Assembly: GCA_000442125.1 (NCBI GenBank)
Contig: KE546973.1
Coordinates: 1,612,001-1,676,000, forward strand
Length of the DNA stretch: 64,000 nucleotides
Reading direction: 5' to 3'
Source of the DNA: Opeltia flavorubescens
Taxonomy: Eukaryota; Ascomycota; Lecanoromycetes; Teloschistales; Teloschistaceae
In this document: positions 1 to 11,570 of the stretch, one piece after another
Numbering within the stretch: the stretch's first letter is position 1
How the letters are laid out: every line of letters starts with the position of its first letter
Position numbers and translations under genes: made by a program
The notes under the pieces: generated by a model
The model's input: only the letters and a program-made list of their open reading frames with translations
What the model was told of the DNA's origin: nothing
Database searches by the model: none

Positions 1-1975
1 TTTCCAATTGAGAATTGAGGTCGTCAAGATTTCAAGTCTAAGCGGTGTTTTTTTGGCTCCACGAAAAGAATACTTCCCTCACTCAATTTGATCTCGCGAA
101 TATATAGGGAGTGAAGCCAGAAGAATTAGGCGTCGGCACGGTGGTGGAGTAATGGATCTTGATCATGTTCGCTATATCTGAATCAAGAAGAGAAGCCGCG
201 AGGATTACAATTAACATCTTGAGATACTATGGTGTATCCATGCCGTGTCTTGTTTATCCTGCTTTTAGCCGCTTCCTGATGATTTTCCTGCTTGCATACG
301 AATAAATACCTTAGCCGTGAGAAATAGTCTGATAAAACATCTTGAACTTGGCGTTGACTCTAAGCTTTTCCTGCCACTAAGAATAGTTCGAATTACAAGC
401 CTTTTAATCATGTTGTAGAACTTTGGATAACCCTCAGCCATGTTCTCGTTCTTCGCGAGCTCCTGAAAGCTTGATAAATTCATCCAGCATGGATCGCTGA
501 GATGCTGATACTCTCAGATGAGATGGCAAGTCCAACTATGGGTCCATGCAAAATTTTTGTTCATGCGATTCTTCGTTTTGCAATTTTGAGGGCGAGTGGA
601 CGTCACGTGATTTAGCGTGAATAAAGTCCCAGCTTCAACAAATCCCCCGAGGTGGCGTTGTGTCATCGCAAGCACCCAAGCCCGTCACGTTAAGAATGGC
701 GTGAATGGGTCGCAACGTGAGGGCCTACGGCAGCCGCTATACCTAGCCTTGAGTAGGCCCCGCCAGGACCCCAATAAGCAGTTTAGGCGGGCGGTTTTAG
801 CGGCTGCCGTAGGCCCTCACGTTGCGACCCATTCTCAACATGACGTGGCAAGGAGAAGGTGATAGGTGACAACCACCTCGCGATGTGAATTCATATGTCG
901 GATCTCATTCTGATACAGACTTAGCATTGAGTGGCTGAGATGGTGAGCTTTACCCTATGCGAGGATAATTCAATTTGCACTGTCGATTTCGGTTTTTTTT
1001 GAGTGCGTTGGGCCAGTATGCTAATACGCTCGTCCGCTTTCCCCGTGCTTCACACCAGGCCAACGTGCGTCGCAGGTACACTCGATTTTCGACACGTGAA
1101 CGCTCGCTCCGGCCCAGGGTAGAAGTGCATTCAGGGCGTAACGATAAGATGCGCTATAATGCATAATCCTAAAATGCACCCCACTACACCCTCGTGTACC
1201 CGAAGCTCGGTTCTCGCAGTTTCCAGCCTTGGCGCGAGGCAAAGTTTGCATTCAGATTTGGATAGAGAAGGTGTAGAGGTAAGCGTGTACTACATTCCCC
1301 TCCTCTTCCCCCCCTCCCATCTCCCGGTCCTAATTAAGTCTGGACACGTCCCAGCTCTTGATATCTTTCGCGACGGTCACAGTCTTTCATTGTCACTATC
1401 AACATTTCACTATGGGTTGTTTCACATAAGGCTACTATGGGCTTTGTGGTGCGGTCCGATACCATCGATCGCGAAAAGATATTCCATTCCATTTACGCGA
1501 AGATATATCGAAGCAGTATGGCATACGCGAGACGTGTGAGATCGCATGTTCTGCATCCATCTTCTGGCCAACTCCCTGAGAGATCCAGCTGACCCATTCA
1601 TCACAGATACCCTGATGCACTGAAATTTAACAGGGGGGGGTTTCTGCCGCGGGTGCATACACCCTAAAGCGCCCAAACTCCTGCTTGAAGCATGCGTACA
1701 ACGACCAATTCCGTTGATTGGCCGCCATTGGATTAGCTCCGGGCCAATAAGGACTAGCGCTAATGTTGTTGGAACGGAAGCATCATGCAGGCATGCGGCA
1801 AAGTATACAGACTTCTAGTTGAAAGGGTGTTTGGCGTGCACCACCAAAGTGCATCCTATGGACCGCCATAGAGGATAAAGGGTCAGGAGAATCATTAAAA
1901 TAGTGAGTCACATCTCCTTTCTATAATACTGCTGCAACCTGAATTCAAATCGATTATCAGAGTAGTCTGTGCTCA
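1..1975. other. Intergenic region with no recognised gene
   Basis: Short open frames on both strands overlap each other and match no family I recognise, and none has a convincing exon chain. The notable features are the long hairpin at 648-881 and a run of eight G near 1,632. The stretch upstream of 1,976 presumably holds the promoter of the rhodopsin-domain gene. The left end may contain the edge of a gene lying outside the window, but I cannot show it. Confidence 0.5.
648..881. repeat. Long inverted repeat, MITE-like hairpin element
   Basis: A 36-bp arm at 704-739 is the exact reverse complement of 798-833, separated by a 58-bp loop. Outer arms also pair imperfectly: about 673-688 with about 831-848, and 649-670 with 859-880. 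The whole structure is about 234 bp and nearly palindromic. This is the architecture of a miniature inverted-repeat transposable element, or of a snapback product. I could not identify a clean target-site duplication, so the exact ends are uncertain. The open frame running through it is a by-product of the palindrome. It shows no RIP-type decay, and the arms are perfect, so it is probably young or under gene conversion. Confidence 0.8.
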
Positions 1976-3368
1976 ATGGAGCTTGCCGATATTCCAGCTG
2001 GGCTTCCTCCGCCTGGAGTAACCCCTAATTTCGTCAACCCACCGTCACTCCGAGATCCTACAATCACCGCCAATGCCGTGTTTCTCTCGCTATCGACAGT
2101 CTTCGTTCTTCTCCGCATCTATACTAGGAAATGGCTTACCAGAATGCTGAAATGGGACGATTGTTAGTAGCTCTAAGCTCTTGGACAATATTGCGGCTTA
2201 TTGTTTGAAGTTGCCTGTGTAATCGCACTGGTATGACATGCTGGAACAATGTTCGAATCCTATTCACTCTGAAATATTCGACAGCTCGGAGCAGCAGCGC
2301 ATTCTGCTTTACTCATTCATGGTAGGGTTACGACCACTTCCTAGGCTTGCGAAGAGACTGACTTTTATTTACAGCCGTAAATCAAGGTGCATTCGGAAGA
2401 CACATGTGGGATATTCCACTTATCAAGCTGACACCATCCGTCAGCAAAGTGAGTCTACCATCCGCAACTATAATGCATGACCTCCTAGATACTGAATATA
2501 TCTAGATAGTCTCAGGCATTCCCCTTGCCTACGCGCCAACCATATTCTTCGTCAAGCTTTCCATGCTACTGTTTCTCAATCAACTTTTTGGCGTCAACAA
2601 AACGATGAAGTACCTGATATACTTTGGGATCATTTTCCAAGCTTTATTCTACCTGGCTGTAGTCGGAGTGTACACGGCAACTGAGATTACCTGCGTTTCG
2701 GCCCTCAGCTTGACACATTCTTTGTGCAGAAATCAGGTGCCTCTTGCGGTCACTAAGAGCGTCATCAATGTGGTTACGGACTTGTATGTTCTGGTCCTGC
2801 CCGTGGCGAAGGTTATACGCTTGCAATTATCGCCACGAAGAAAGATTGGGATCAGCGCTATTTTCCTGACTGGGTTGCTGTATGTCAGCTCTCCCTCGCC
2901 CCAATAATGACGCTGACTTTTCTTGAAGAGCCGTAGTCGCCAGTGTAGCACGTCTCATCCTGATCATCAATCACTTTCATAGCGACGACCTATTGTGGGA
3001 TGCTGCTTCTACTTCTCTACTGAGGTACGAGAACAAAATTGAAACATTCATCCGAAAAAGATTTCGTAAAATCACTTGGCTGACGGCACTATAGCTGCTG
3101 CGAGATCAATGCAGGTATCATCTGCGCCTGCATGCCCGTGATGCCAACGTTCTTCAAATACCATAGGTTTGTTGTACCAAGGCTGGGATCATTCCGTACT
3201 CCGCTTCTCGGCAAGAAGGTATCGGAGGGGACGCCACCAAAGACACTTGAGTACTTTAAAGTGAAAACTTTTCGAGGTATCGCCACCCTGGATCTTACCA
3301 AGCCTACACCCAGCATCAATGAGAGTGAGTACACCGAGGTTGAAGGGGTATGTAAGAATGCTGCTTGA
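1976..3368 (+). CDS. Rhodopsin-domain (PTH11/SAT4-like) integral membrane protein
   Basis: Seven exons give an in-frame protein of about 353 aa: 1976-2162, 2211-2230, 2285-2321, 2375-2448, 2506-2879, 2929-3024 and 3095-3368. Every junction is GT-AG and every phase is consistent. The family hallmarks are seen: the N-terminal PPPGVTPNF segment, LLRIYTRKW followed by KWDDFACVIAL, then GRHMWDIPLIKL, then KLSMLLFLNQLF, and a late EINAGIICACMPVMP segment before the cytoplasmic tail. Hydrophobic stretches fit seven membrane passes. Members of this fungal family are plasma-membrane proteins; a few (PTH11) act in surface sensing, but most have no known ligand. No extracellular CFEM domain is present. 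The C-terminus could extend through one more intron, because GTATGT occurs just before the chosen stop. Confidence 0.85.
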
Positions 3369-4093
3369 GTCATCGTAGGCGATTTGAGGGCCATAGGGGC
3401 TGTTACAGCTGTGTAGATACAAGGTTAATCCCTTGTAATGATATCAAAAGCTCAAAAGTCTTAAGGTGTTATTCTTGCCTTGGATCCGACTATCGAAAGG
3501 CTGAGATTTCCACTGAGATTCCCATCTTCCAGATCCCCTCTCGAGGACCTCCTAACGATCAGGGAAGGCCCAAGCGAATCAGGCGAAGCGGCGATCCGAG
3601 TGTAAGATGGGACGGCCCGAGATACAGCTAGCGGTCTACTAAATTTTTTTTCCCTACTAAAGTCCAATGCGTAGTTCCCGGATTGATAGAAAAAGCGAGT
3701 ACAAACTTCGAGATCTTATCAAGGAGTAGATTATTTCACCTAGCGAAGACGAGACGAGAAGCTAGTTCAGTATAACTGAATATTTGTCACGGCTCTGCGC
3801 TATAGCACTAGACTACACCTATTCGTCGAGATGATACCATATTCAAGCCAAGTTGACTTTTTTCTAGACCCTTTACCAAAATTGGATTTTCTTTCCCGAT
3901 CCGGCACGTGAATTCGTCGCTTGCAGGCGAAAGGGTGCAACGTAGACACACTAAGCCGTATTTAGATTTGGCGCTGGCGGGTCGCATCCCCCGAAATTAG
4001 CTTTACCGGTAGGACTTTTGTCTTATGGTCTCTACCTACAAAATACAATGCTTCCTGCTGCCTCAAATATCATTACTCGAAGAGTCCTACGCT
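3369..4093. other. Intergenic, no gene seen
   Basis: This separates the 3' ends of two convergent genes. Open frames here are short and match nothing recognisable. Both genes' 3' untranslated regions are expected here. Confidence 0.5.
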
Positions 4094-5646
4094 TCATATA
4101 TCACCTAGTCGCGCTACATTTGTTGATATGGTTTCAGGAACACCAACGTCTTCCAGTGACGCTTGCGTAGCTCTCAATTCAGCGGGCACATTGAATCCAC
4201 CTCGTTCGAGAACTTCGATCATTCTGCGTGTACTCTGTAGCCCTTCCTGTCGGATGGACCTATGGCCTAAAGCGTGAGCTCTGTTCACTGGCTGTACAAC
4301 CCTTGATTGGAGTCTCTGGGCAGTGCGGGCAACTTCATACGATGAGTCAGATAGTTCTTGATATCCATCGACAAGTTGCAATGCGGTCGTTCCCAACATT
4401 TCAATGAATCTTTCCCTAGTTTTATTTGTCGCACATATGTGATCGAGGTAGTCAGTCTCCTCCTGCAGCTCGGATATTCTAGCCTCTTTGATTCGTTTCT
4501 TGCTCTTTTGGCTTATTGTCTTGTTCACCCAGTAGATGGACTGCTCGGAGTAATCTGCAGACTTCTCTGAATTGCGGCTGGGTGATGTTTAGAAAACGAT
4601 GTTTATCGCTATGCATGATTCGGAACATACTGTTTTCTCCAAAAGCAATAACTTGACGCAAATATGTTGACACCAGGTACTAAAAGAAAGACTTTNCCTG
4701 CCTGTAGGTTGTGTTAGCTGGGAATTTGTCTCGGAGGTATACCTCGAGACAATTACTGTATTATAATGGTCAGCTTTCCTGCCGTGATACTCTTCCATGG
4801 ATTCATGCAAGGCACGCATCTCCTCAGAGGAATGAATTTCTTCGTTGTAGCGTTGCACCTCGTTTCCCAAAACGTCGCAGCCCACACGCGTTCTTTTGGA
4901 AAGTGTTTGTATATTTTCCTGTATCTGCTGACATTCTTGAGCTTCCCGGGCGATCACGGAGGACAAATTCGCCGCTTCCTCCTGGAGGCGTTGGGCTTCT
5001 GATACTGTACGCCCAGCAGATTCTCCTACGGTGCGTAGCCTATTGATGGCTCCCTGCAAATCTTCCTTGATTGCTAGATGGCTCCATCTTCGAAGCTGAC
5101 TGCTGATGAAAGATGGTAGGAGGTTTGTCCAAGGAGCTTGCCTTTCAACTTCTGCTACCTTCAGTAGGATGTAAGCGAGGATTTCCTTCGCATCGTAAGA
5201 CAAGACATACCCTTTCATCTTCGAAAGCAATGACCTTCAGGACAGACCCCACTTCGGAAATGATCATGTCGAGATTATGTTTGTGATCAGACGTGTCGCC
5301 GCCGATGTTTCGCTGATCGTGTATCAATGACTCGATGCCATCGCTCAAGGCTTCTATCCCACACTCATTTTTCGTTACCCGCGCGATCAGCTGCTGAGTT
5401 TCCTGGGAGAGCTGCATATGGGCTGCCGAGGAGATCACTAAGTCAAAAAACTGACTAGCATTGACTAATAAACGCCTGGCTCGTGATGAACATCGACTCG
5501 AAGACATAGTACATTGATGGGATCAACATCAATATTACAACATCGGACACGATTCGATTTGCAATTATATCTTGCATAGCCAGTGACTGTGGTGGAGGCT
5601 GGAAGTCTTGTGTGGAGTGTCGCGATCGTGTCTGATAGGTTACCAA
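4094..5646 (-). CDS. Long helical coiled-coil protein of unknown family
   Basis: I do not recognise the family. Reading leftward, exons at about 5513-5646, 5211-5454 and a long exon ending near 4,750 join in frame through GT-AG introns at 5455-5512 and 5159-5210. The final exon runs to a stop at 4,094. The junctions between about 4,570 and 4,750 are not settled, partly because an undetermined base lies at 4,696. The predicted protein, about 430 aa, is rich in heptad-like helix: SEAQRLQEEAANLSSVIA, then EVQRYNEEIHSSEEM, then ARISELQEETDYLDH. No enzyme motif or signal peptide is evident. A hydrophobic stretch (DVVILMLIPS) sits near the N-terminus. It is head-to-head with another helical protein starting at 6,057, 410 bp away, which suggests co-regulation. 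The start could lie further upstream. Confidence 0.6.
4696..4696. other. Ambiguous base (N) in coding region
   Basis: A single undetermined base falls within the last introns or exons of the minus-strand helical protein gene and prevents a firm splice model there. Confidence 0.95.
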
Positions 5647-6056
5647 ACGCGTGGGTGCATCGGGGAAGTATATCTGCGCCTCTCAGCCAGCAGTATGGGC
5701 TCGCATTCCCAGATCTTTCAGACTTGGCGCAGCAAACTGTGGCCAATCACATATGAGGTAGCGTAAAATTGATCAATTCGATTCAGCAGATGTATGTACT
5801 AAAAACGGAGCAGATGTCTGTATTTGGTTTGGAGGAGGGAGGGGTTGAATGATCGCTTCGCCCGCGGGACGAGGCTAGCTGACTCCATAGCAGCGAATAC
5901 TTTACGTTTCCCAGATCGCATTCTAGGCTGATCAACTCTTATTAAGCTCAGTGTTCCTCTTGGGAATTTCCTTACGGTTCTTCTTACTGACCACTCTCTA
6001 CATCACTCCCTCAACAGACGTGAGAACAGGCTGGGACATCTATAGCCTTCTGAGAC
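5647..6056. promoter_or_regulatory. Shared divergent promoter region of two helical-protein genes
   Basis: About 410 bp lie between the start codons of the divergent genes at 5,646 (minus) and 6,057 (plus). No strong TATA or known operator could be assigned. The call rests on layout alone. An upstream exon of the minus-strand gene may extend into it. Confidence 0.4.
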
Positions 6057-8758
6057 ATGGCCCTTGAAATCAGCAGTGATCAAGTGACCAAGCTCCATGA
6101 CGATGCGAAGCTCAGCCTTGCCAAGAATCAGAATGTCGCAACTCTGCTGTCTTCTGCTCCATTGACGATAAATTTGATTGGCCAAGTACGGCTCCTGGCC
6201 TTTTCCGAGAACGCTATCCGGACGAAATTACAAAAGCCTAAAAAGGGAGGATTTCACCATTTGAAGTAGGTCTTGATCTCGCCTGAGAAGTAATGCTAAA
6301 TCTTTTCCTCGCCCTTTTCTAGATATGACACCTTGACCGGGTGTATGCAGCAGCTAGTCAATCAGGCGACCAACTCATTTCGTACCGCAGATGAGAACAT
6401 GGAGAAGATCGTGGACCTAGGACCACAGATGTTTGGATCGACTGGCCATGTGCGAACTCCCGCCTGGGGTCGTCCTTCACATTGCTGACCGCGAGGGCAG
6501 GTGACCAAGATATTGAGTATTCTGCCCGAACCAAAGACTGCGCTGCATTTGCTCGAACCGACTATGGAAGATCTCAACGCTCAGTTAGAAGAATGCGAGA
6601 ACGGCGCGGTTGCTATCTACAAGACTTTTGATCTCCTAAGGCTCATTGCTGAGGAGCTCAATGAAGCAATAGGAAACCAGATAAGTAAATCTCTGGACCG
6701 ATTGGCATGAGTTTATGCCCTGGTTGATCAGTGGTCCAGCAATCACGCAGGATGGCGCAGATACGGCGAAGGAACATTTGACAAGTGTTGAGATCAATGG
6801 ACAATATCAGAAAGCGCTTCAACAGACCTTAGAAAAGACTACCGATAAGCTTGCTGATGAGCTCGATAAAGAACGTAAAGAGTATAAAAAGGAGTTGAAA
6901 AAGGGGACTAAAAGACGCAACGGTGGGTATCGATTGCATCCCTACCTTAGACGAGCTGACCGTATGTGATTCAATCAGAGTTCAAGGATATGGGTATCCG
7001 CTCAGCGCTTGGAGTGCAAAATGGGATTGCCACAGCTTTCAAGACAATCGTCGGCGTAGTAAGAGATACGCCTAAGATAGCACTCACGGGAGCACAGGCT
7101 ATCGGTGCTTTCGGAGGAGCGACTGTTCAATTCAACAACGATGAAGGAGCTCCTCAAGTCAGCTTGAATGCTAGTCAAGCGGTGGATCCAATATACGCGG
7201 AGGCAGCTCAATTCTATGACCATATCATCGATCTTGACCAGCTCATCGCTGGTGACTTGTTGCACATGCTGCAAGAGCAAGGTGCGGACGGAGACTTGAT
7301 CAAGAGCGTGGAGCAATTGAAGTCGCTGCGCGCGTCCTTAACAGGTTGCAAAAGCTCGCAGACGCCAAACATACGGCAGACTCTCAATACGGCTGCGGAG
7401 GTAAGCTTGATCGTTCCATTGCAAAGTGTCCCAATCGTGACTGACTGTCCCTGATCAGTTAGGGGAGAACATCCTATCGAAGAAGGCACTCGCTCGGACA
7501 GCAGGCGGCCCGGGTGGAGAGTGGGAGAATCTCAAAGCAGACTGGAAGAAAAGGTCAAATGCTTTGCTCCTAGAGGGGCTCAAGTTCAATGCTGCAGCGA
7601 GTGTACAGCCAGGTATGGCTTTGGGCGAGGTTTGTGACGAGGTCTAACTTCATCTTGCTTTCATATACTCACCACAAAAGTAGGACTATCATTCAATATC
7701 CACTAGCAACGTTCCTGGCTTATCCGATTCGAACTGTACGGTTGCACCGTGACCCTGATATACTCTCTTTCTGACAAGCCGTTTTGCTAGTCCAAGCTCT
7801 TCAAGCGAGACGTCAAGTCTATTTGGCAACTATAAAAACGACCTTGGAATCTACTCAACGCAGTTTGAAGGAAAACGAAGCGAAACAGCTGGAAAACCAG
7901 AAAGCCGTGGTGGAACTGACAACAAAATTGAAAACATTAAAACACAAGGAAGCCACTTTTGTGCGTTCACCTTATGTGGTCCTATACTCGCCTTGACTAA
8001 TTGTTATGCGCTAGGCTTTGATACAGGTCGTGCTCCGCGAATCACTTGATTGCATCACCAAACTCCAGTTCGAGGTTGCCAATCTGCTCAAGTATTTTAG
8101 TGGCTTCTCGACCGCCGTCAATGTGATTGCCAAACGACAAGTCAATCCATTCATAAGGGCGATAAAGGCTGGCATTGATAGTGATCCCGTTGGCTATAGG
8201 TTGGAGTACGGGCCAGCCCTTGCAAAAGTAAGTTCAGGCTTGACATCAAAAATTGTGTACTAACCCCATTAGATGATCGTGAATTCTTTACTTGCTATTC
8301 GGGCTCAGTTCAGCCTCGTATTGGATAGCGCACGACTCTATGTCGCGATCTCGGAGAGCCATATTATCCCCTGCCTGGGTGAGATGTCCAAACTCGAAAC
8401 TGCGGCACCGATTGAAAAACAGAACGATCAAAAAGACAAACTTGCGTCCTTCACAGCTGCAGCTTCAGGACATATCGCAGCAGAGGTCAAAAAGGTGAGC
8501 GTCCATTTTCCATGGGGTCTCAAAGAGAAGGCTGATTGTTATTAGCAATACGATGTGTTGAACCAGCAAGCTCAAGGAAGGATCACCGAGATCGTGGAAG
8601 AGTCACGTATGTTGGCTTTACCTCAGCTTCCACTTGACCAACGCCAGGCAATCGCAGAGGGAGTCAATGGAGCGGCAGAACAGATACATGCACAGATCCA
8701 AGCGAAAGGCGATGAAGAAGCTCATCTCGGAAGGAAGCTGACGCTCAACGAAATTTGA
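6057..8758 (+). CDS. Large ten-exon helical protein of unknown family
   Basis: Ten exons join in frame into about 698 aa: 6057-6265, 6323-6449, 6501-6684, 6740-6922, 6979-7400, 7459-7612, 7791-7960, 8015-8227, 8273-8494 and 8546-8758. All introns are GT-AG with matching phase; the 7613-7790 intron is unusually long. The protein is almost wholly helical, with charged coiled-coil stretches (KLADELDKERKEYKKELK; STQRSLKENEAKQLENQK). A more hydrophobic middle section includes ALTGAQAIGAFGGATVQF, an Ala/Gly-rich segment that could insert into or lie on a membrane. The C-terminal half (YFSGFSTAVNVIA; SLLAIRAQFSLVLD) looks like a separate helical bundle. There is no signal peptide and no catalytic motif. 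The head-to-head partner at 4,094-5,646 has similar overall character. The reading frame is intact, so the gene is probably functional. Confidence 0.7.
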
Positions 8759-9096
8759 CAGAATTGGAACCCTTACCGGTATCGGCGAAGTATTGGCATT
8801 GCAGGTCAAGCTTCTACTTCAGATTCGAGGGTGGCATTCCGTTGCCTGAAACTCCAGAATGTATTAATGAAGAAAATTCATCATACCATATCATTATAGT
8901 CTAATCCAAAATCGATTGCTTTAGCCTCTTTCTCGATTTTCCGTTCCATTGCTTCGGTCGTGCAGCACACAAAGCTGGGTACGTGTAGCCCGCAAAAGCT
9001 CCAGATGCTTGCCAGACTACGGTCTTCACAATTTATAAGGCGACCATGCGCAAAGCTGAACATACCGACGGGCTATGACGATATTTTTCGAAAGTA
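8759..9096. other. Intergenic, no gene seen
   Basis: A short spacer between the helical-protein gene and a decayed membrane-protein gene. No supported feature was found. Confidence 0.5.
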
Positions 9097-10437
9097 TTGA
9101 GGTTAGCGCCCATCAATGCAGTGATCGTAGGATTGACGTATCGTGAGTGGGCTGTTCTCTTGGCCCTACGCAGCAATCACGCAGATACTCCAGGCTTCAG
9201 CCTCACCCACGGCGCTTTCGAGGAATCAGCTACTCCTTTTCATATCTTCCTGCTCTTGACTTTCGAGACGTCGTGGATTGAATGGATCTCCACTCTTGAT
9301 TCTATGTGCAATCTAGATGTACAATGAGGTAACCATTTCATGGGCCATGGTTTTAATGGCACGGCCAGAGCTTATCTCTATCAAATCCGTGGGAATTGCA
9401 TCAACCGCATACAGCCTACGTCAGTCGCGGAGGTCCATTCTAACGTCTCTGCATGTATTCTCGACACATTTACAGAGCTTGATGAAGCACTCTTTTCTTC
9501 TCGACAGCATATCTTGACACTATGGCCAGCTTTTCACGGCGCCATTGTCGCCTTGGCGCCACATCCCCCGCAGATAGTCTATGACAATATTTGGCGGTCG
9601 GCTTTGTTCGTAATTACCTGCGGCGGCTTGCCAGGGCTCGACGGGTCTTCACCACCTCACCACGATAAAGCTTGTCCGAACGGGAAGGCCGCTCCAAGTG
9701 CGAGTCTTGGCACTATTCCGACGTTCACACTAAGAATATGTCTAAGACCGACGTAATCGGTGATCACGAAAGAGGCCAAAGCTATGCCGTCTTGGAATGG
9801 ACTTCGTTTAGCATCAGCCTTGGCTTATGGATCGGCTTTTACCCCTATTTCATCGAGCGCTCAGACCTGCTGCGGATTTCACATACTACTCTCGAGACTG
9901 GCCCCAGGGCGCCGTCTGGTATCTGATCTCCTCTGGTCCGGCGGTCGCGGATGCTTTCTTTGAACTCCTTCAAAATTGCGTGGAGCTCTTTGAACCTGCG
10001 TTCCCGAGCCTTCACAGAGCAATCCAAGCCAGTGAAATGGAGCTCACACCAAACTACCACCCTGCGGATCATTAATCACCGAGCGGTGGGTATAAACAAG
10101 TCCGACCCAGGAGGGTCTTTAGTCTATGGGTCAGAATTGCAAAGCACCAGCTATATAGAACAAAATACCGCATACTCATCAGAGACCCACCATCTCACTG
10201 GCTTCTCCTCGTCGGACGAGCGGTTGTCGGCATCGGGCGTGTCGCAATCTTTGCAACAGGCTCGATTGTAATGGGGAACATTCTGGTTCTGCCTGTGCCA
10301 GATATTTTCTATCTTTTTCTATTGCTCATGGCGACTACCGCTGTGCCGAGGCAGATATGGTCGGGTTTGTGGCCTAATGGGAGTGGTGGTGCGGATCTTG
10401 TTGTTATTGTCAAGTCGATTAGGCGGTATTCTCGTTA
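9097..10437 (+). pseudogene. Decayed fungal multi-pass membrane protein gene
   Basis: Three plus-strand frames in turn carry family-like protein segments. These are WPAFHGAIVALAPHPPQIVY and LFVITCGGLPG at about 9,530-9,640; LEWTSFSISLGLWIGFYPYF at about 9,790-9,850; and GAVWYLISSGPAVADAFFEL followed by VGRAVVGIGRVAIFATGSI and VLPVPDIFYLFLLLMATTAVP at about 9,900-10,350. From memory, the order matches an uncharacterised fungal membrane-protein family that ends with a 'GNILVMPVPD' segment. The frame changes twice between these segments without GT-AG introns to explain it, and an in-frame TAA lies near 10,073. I read it as a pseudogene broken by at least three changes. Its 5' limit is uncertain. 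Confidence 0.5.
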
Positions 10438-11570
10438 GGGACTTTCTACGCATGAGTAACACTGTGAAGAAGTTTCTAATCTATGGGGCTACAACTCTTG
10501 GCGGTCATTGCACAATCGTTCATTTCTCTCTGATGAATGCTTGCGCAGACCAAATATGAAGGATTGCGGGCAAGAGGAGCAGGGCTTTCCCAGTCTTACC
10601 TAGCTATTTTCTGTACTGGATCCTACAAGTGAACCAATGCAGGATTTCCAAGCTTCAATATCTTTAATCAGACCGCGAGTAAGCCCATAGGTGCAGCGCA
10701 ACGAGAATGAATGGACAAAATTGAGAAGATCGAGCAGTCTGAACAGATATCAGCGGGAAATCTTACTTTCATGCACCATCTTTACCCTCAGCTGCGATTT
10801 CTTCCTCTCTCTGTGTATCGATTTCCCATGTTACAAGGGTTTACAATCGTTGTAGGCGTGGTGACATTTCGAATGCAACTTCTGCCAGGGATCTAAGAAT
10901 GCCAAGACCGTCAAGGCTTGGCATACGTAAGTCCAATCCTTCCCAACTCCCTGAGAATCTTCTACTCGTGACATCTGCTTTCTTTTGACGTCGTGTCTCA
11001 TCGTAGCATTCTCGCATCCACCTACTGGACAAAGGTACAATTCCCCTGCTTGCACCATGTTGTATATTGTGGCGCTCTCGAGACTGGTGGTCAAGACAGC
11101 GCAGAGTCTTACGTGCAGTAAAATCAGCGCTTGTGGCGCTACCTACCGGTCCTTCTCTGCGATGCACCGACACTACCTCCATCGCGTCAAGCCGGTCACT
11201 GAGATCATCCTTGTATCATGTCGGCAACTACGGAGGTACTTCCTGGCAGTCTGTGATTCGACGCCAGAGCATACACCAAAATGTCTGCGTTCTGAAATGA
11301 GAGCACCAACCCGAGCCTACTACAACCTTCTCACATCAGATGTGTACTCAAGAGGCCTGAAAATCTATTTTGCAACCTCGCAATGTTCTATGATTGTGTA
11401 ACGTTGCCACGCTTGTAGAGCAAGTCGAAGATTGCGGAAGGCGTCTGTCCAGACAGTTTTACTATAAAGAAAGGCTCACGGCCACAGAGCTCTAGAGGTA
11501 GCAGACCATCCCATTCTATCGACTTCAATATTATCTACGAGAGACATCCATCTCAAGCTGAATCTTCGAA
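10438..11570. other. Intergenic, no recognised gene
   Basis: Overlapping open frames on both strands around 10,840-11,400 show no recognisable domain and no consistent splice structure. Nothing else was identified. Confidence 0.45.

Noticed and set aside
617-862. 81-codon open frame on the plus strand
   Set aside because: It runs through the palindrome at 648-881 and is explained by that structure; no family resemblance and no splice context.
10831-11401. Overlapping frames of 87-138 codons on both strands
   Set aside because: Frames overlap on opposite strands, none shows a domain or a consistent intron chain, and composition is not gene-like.
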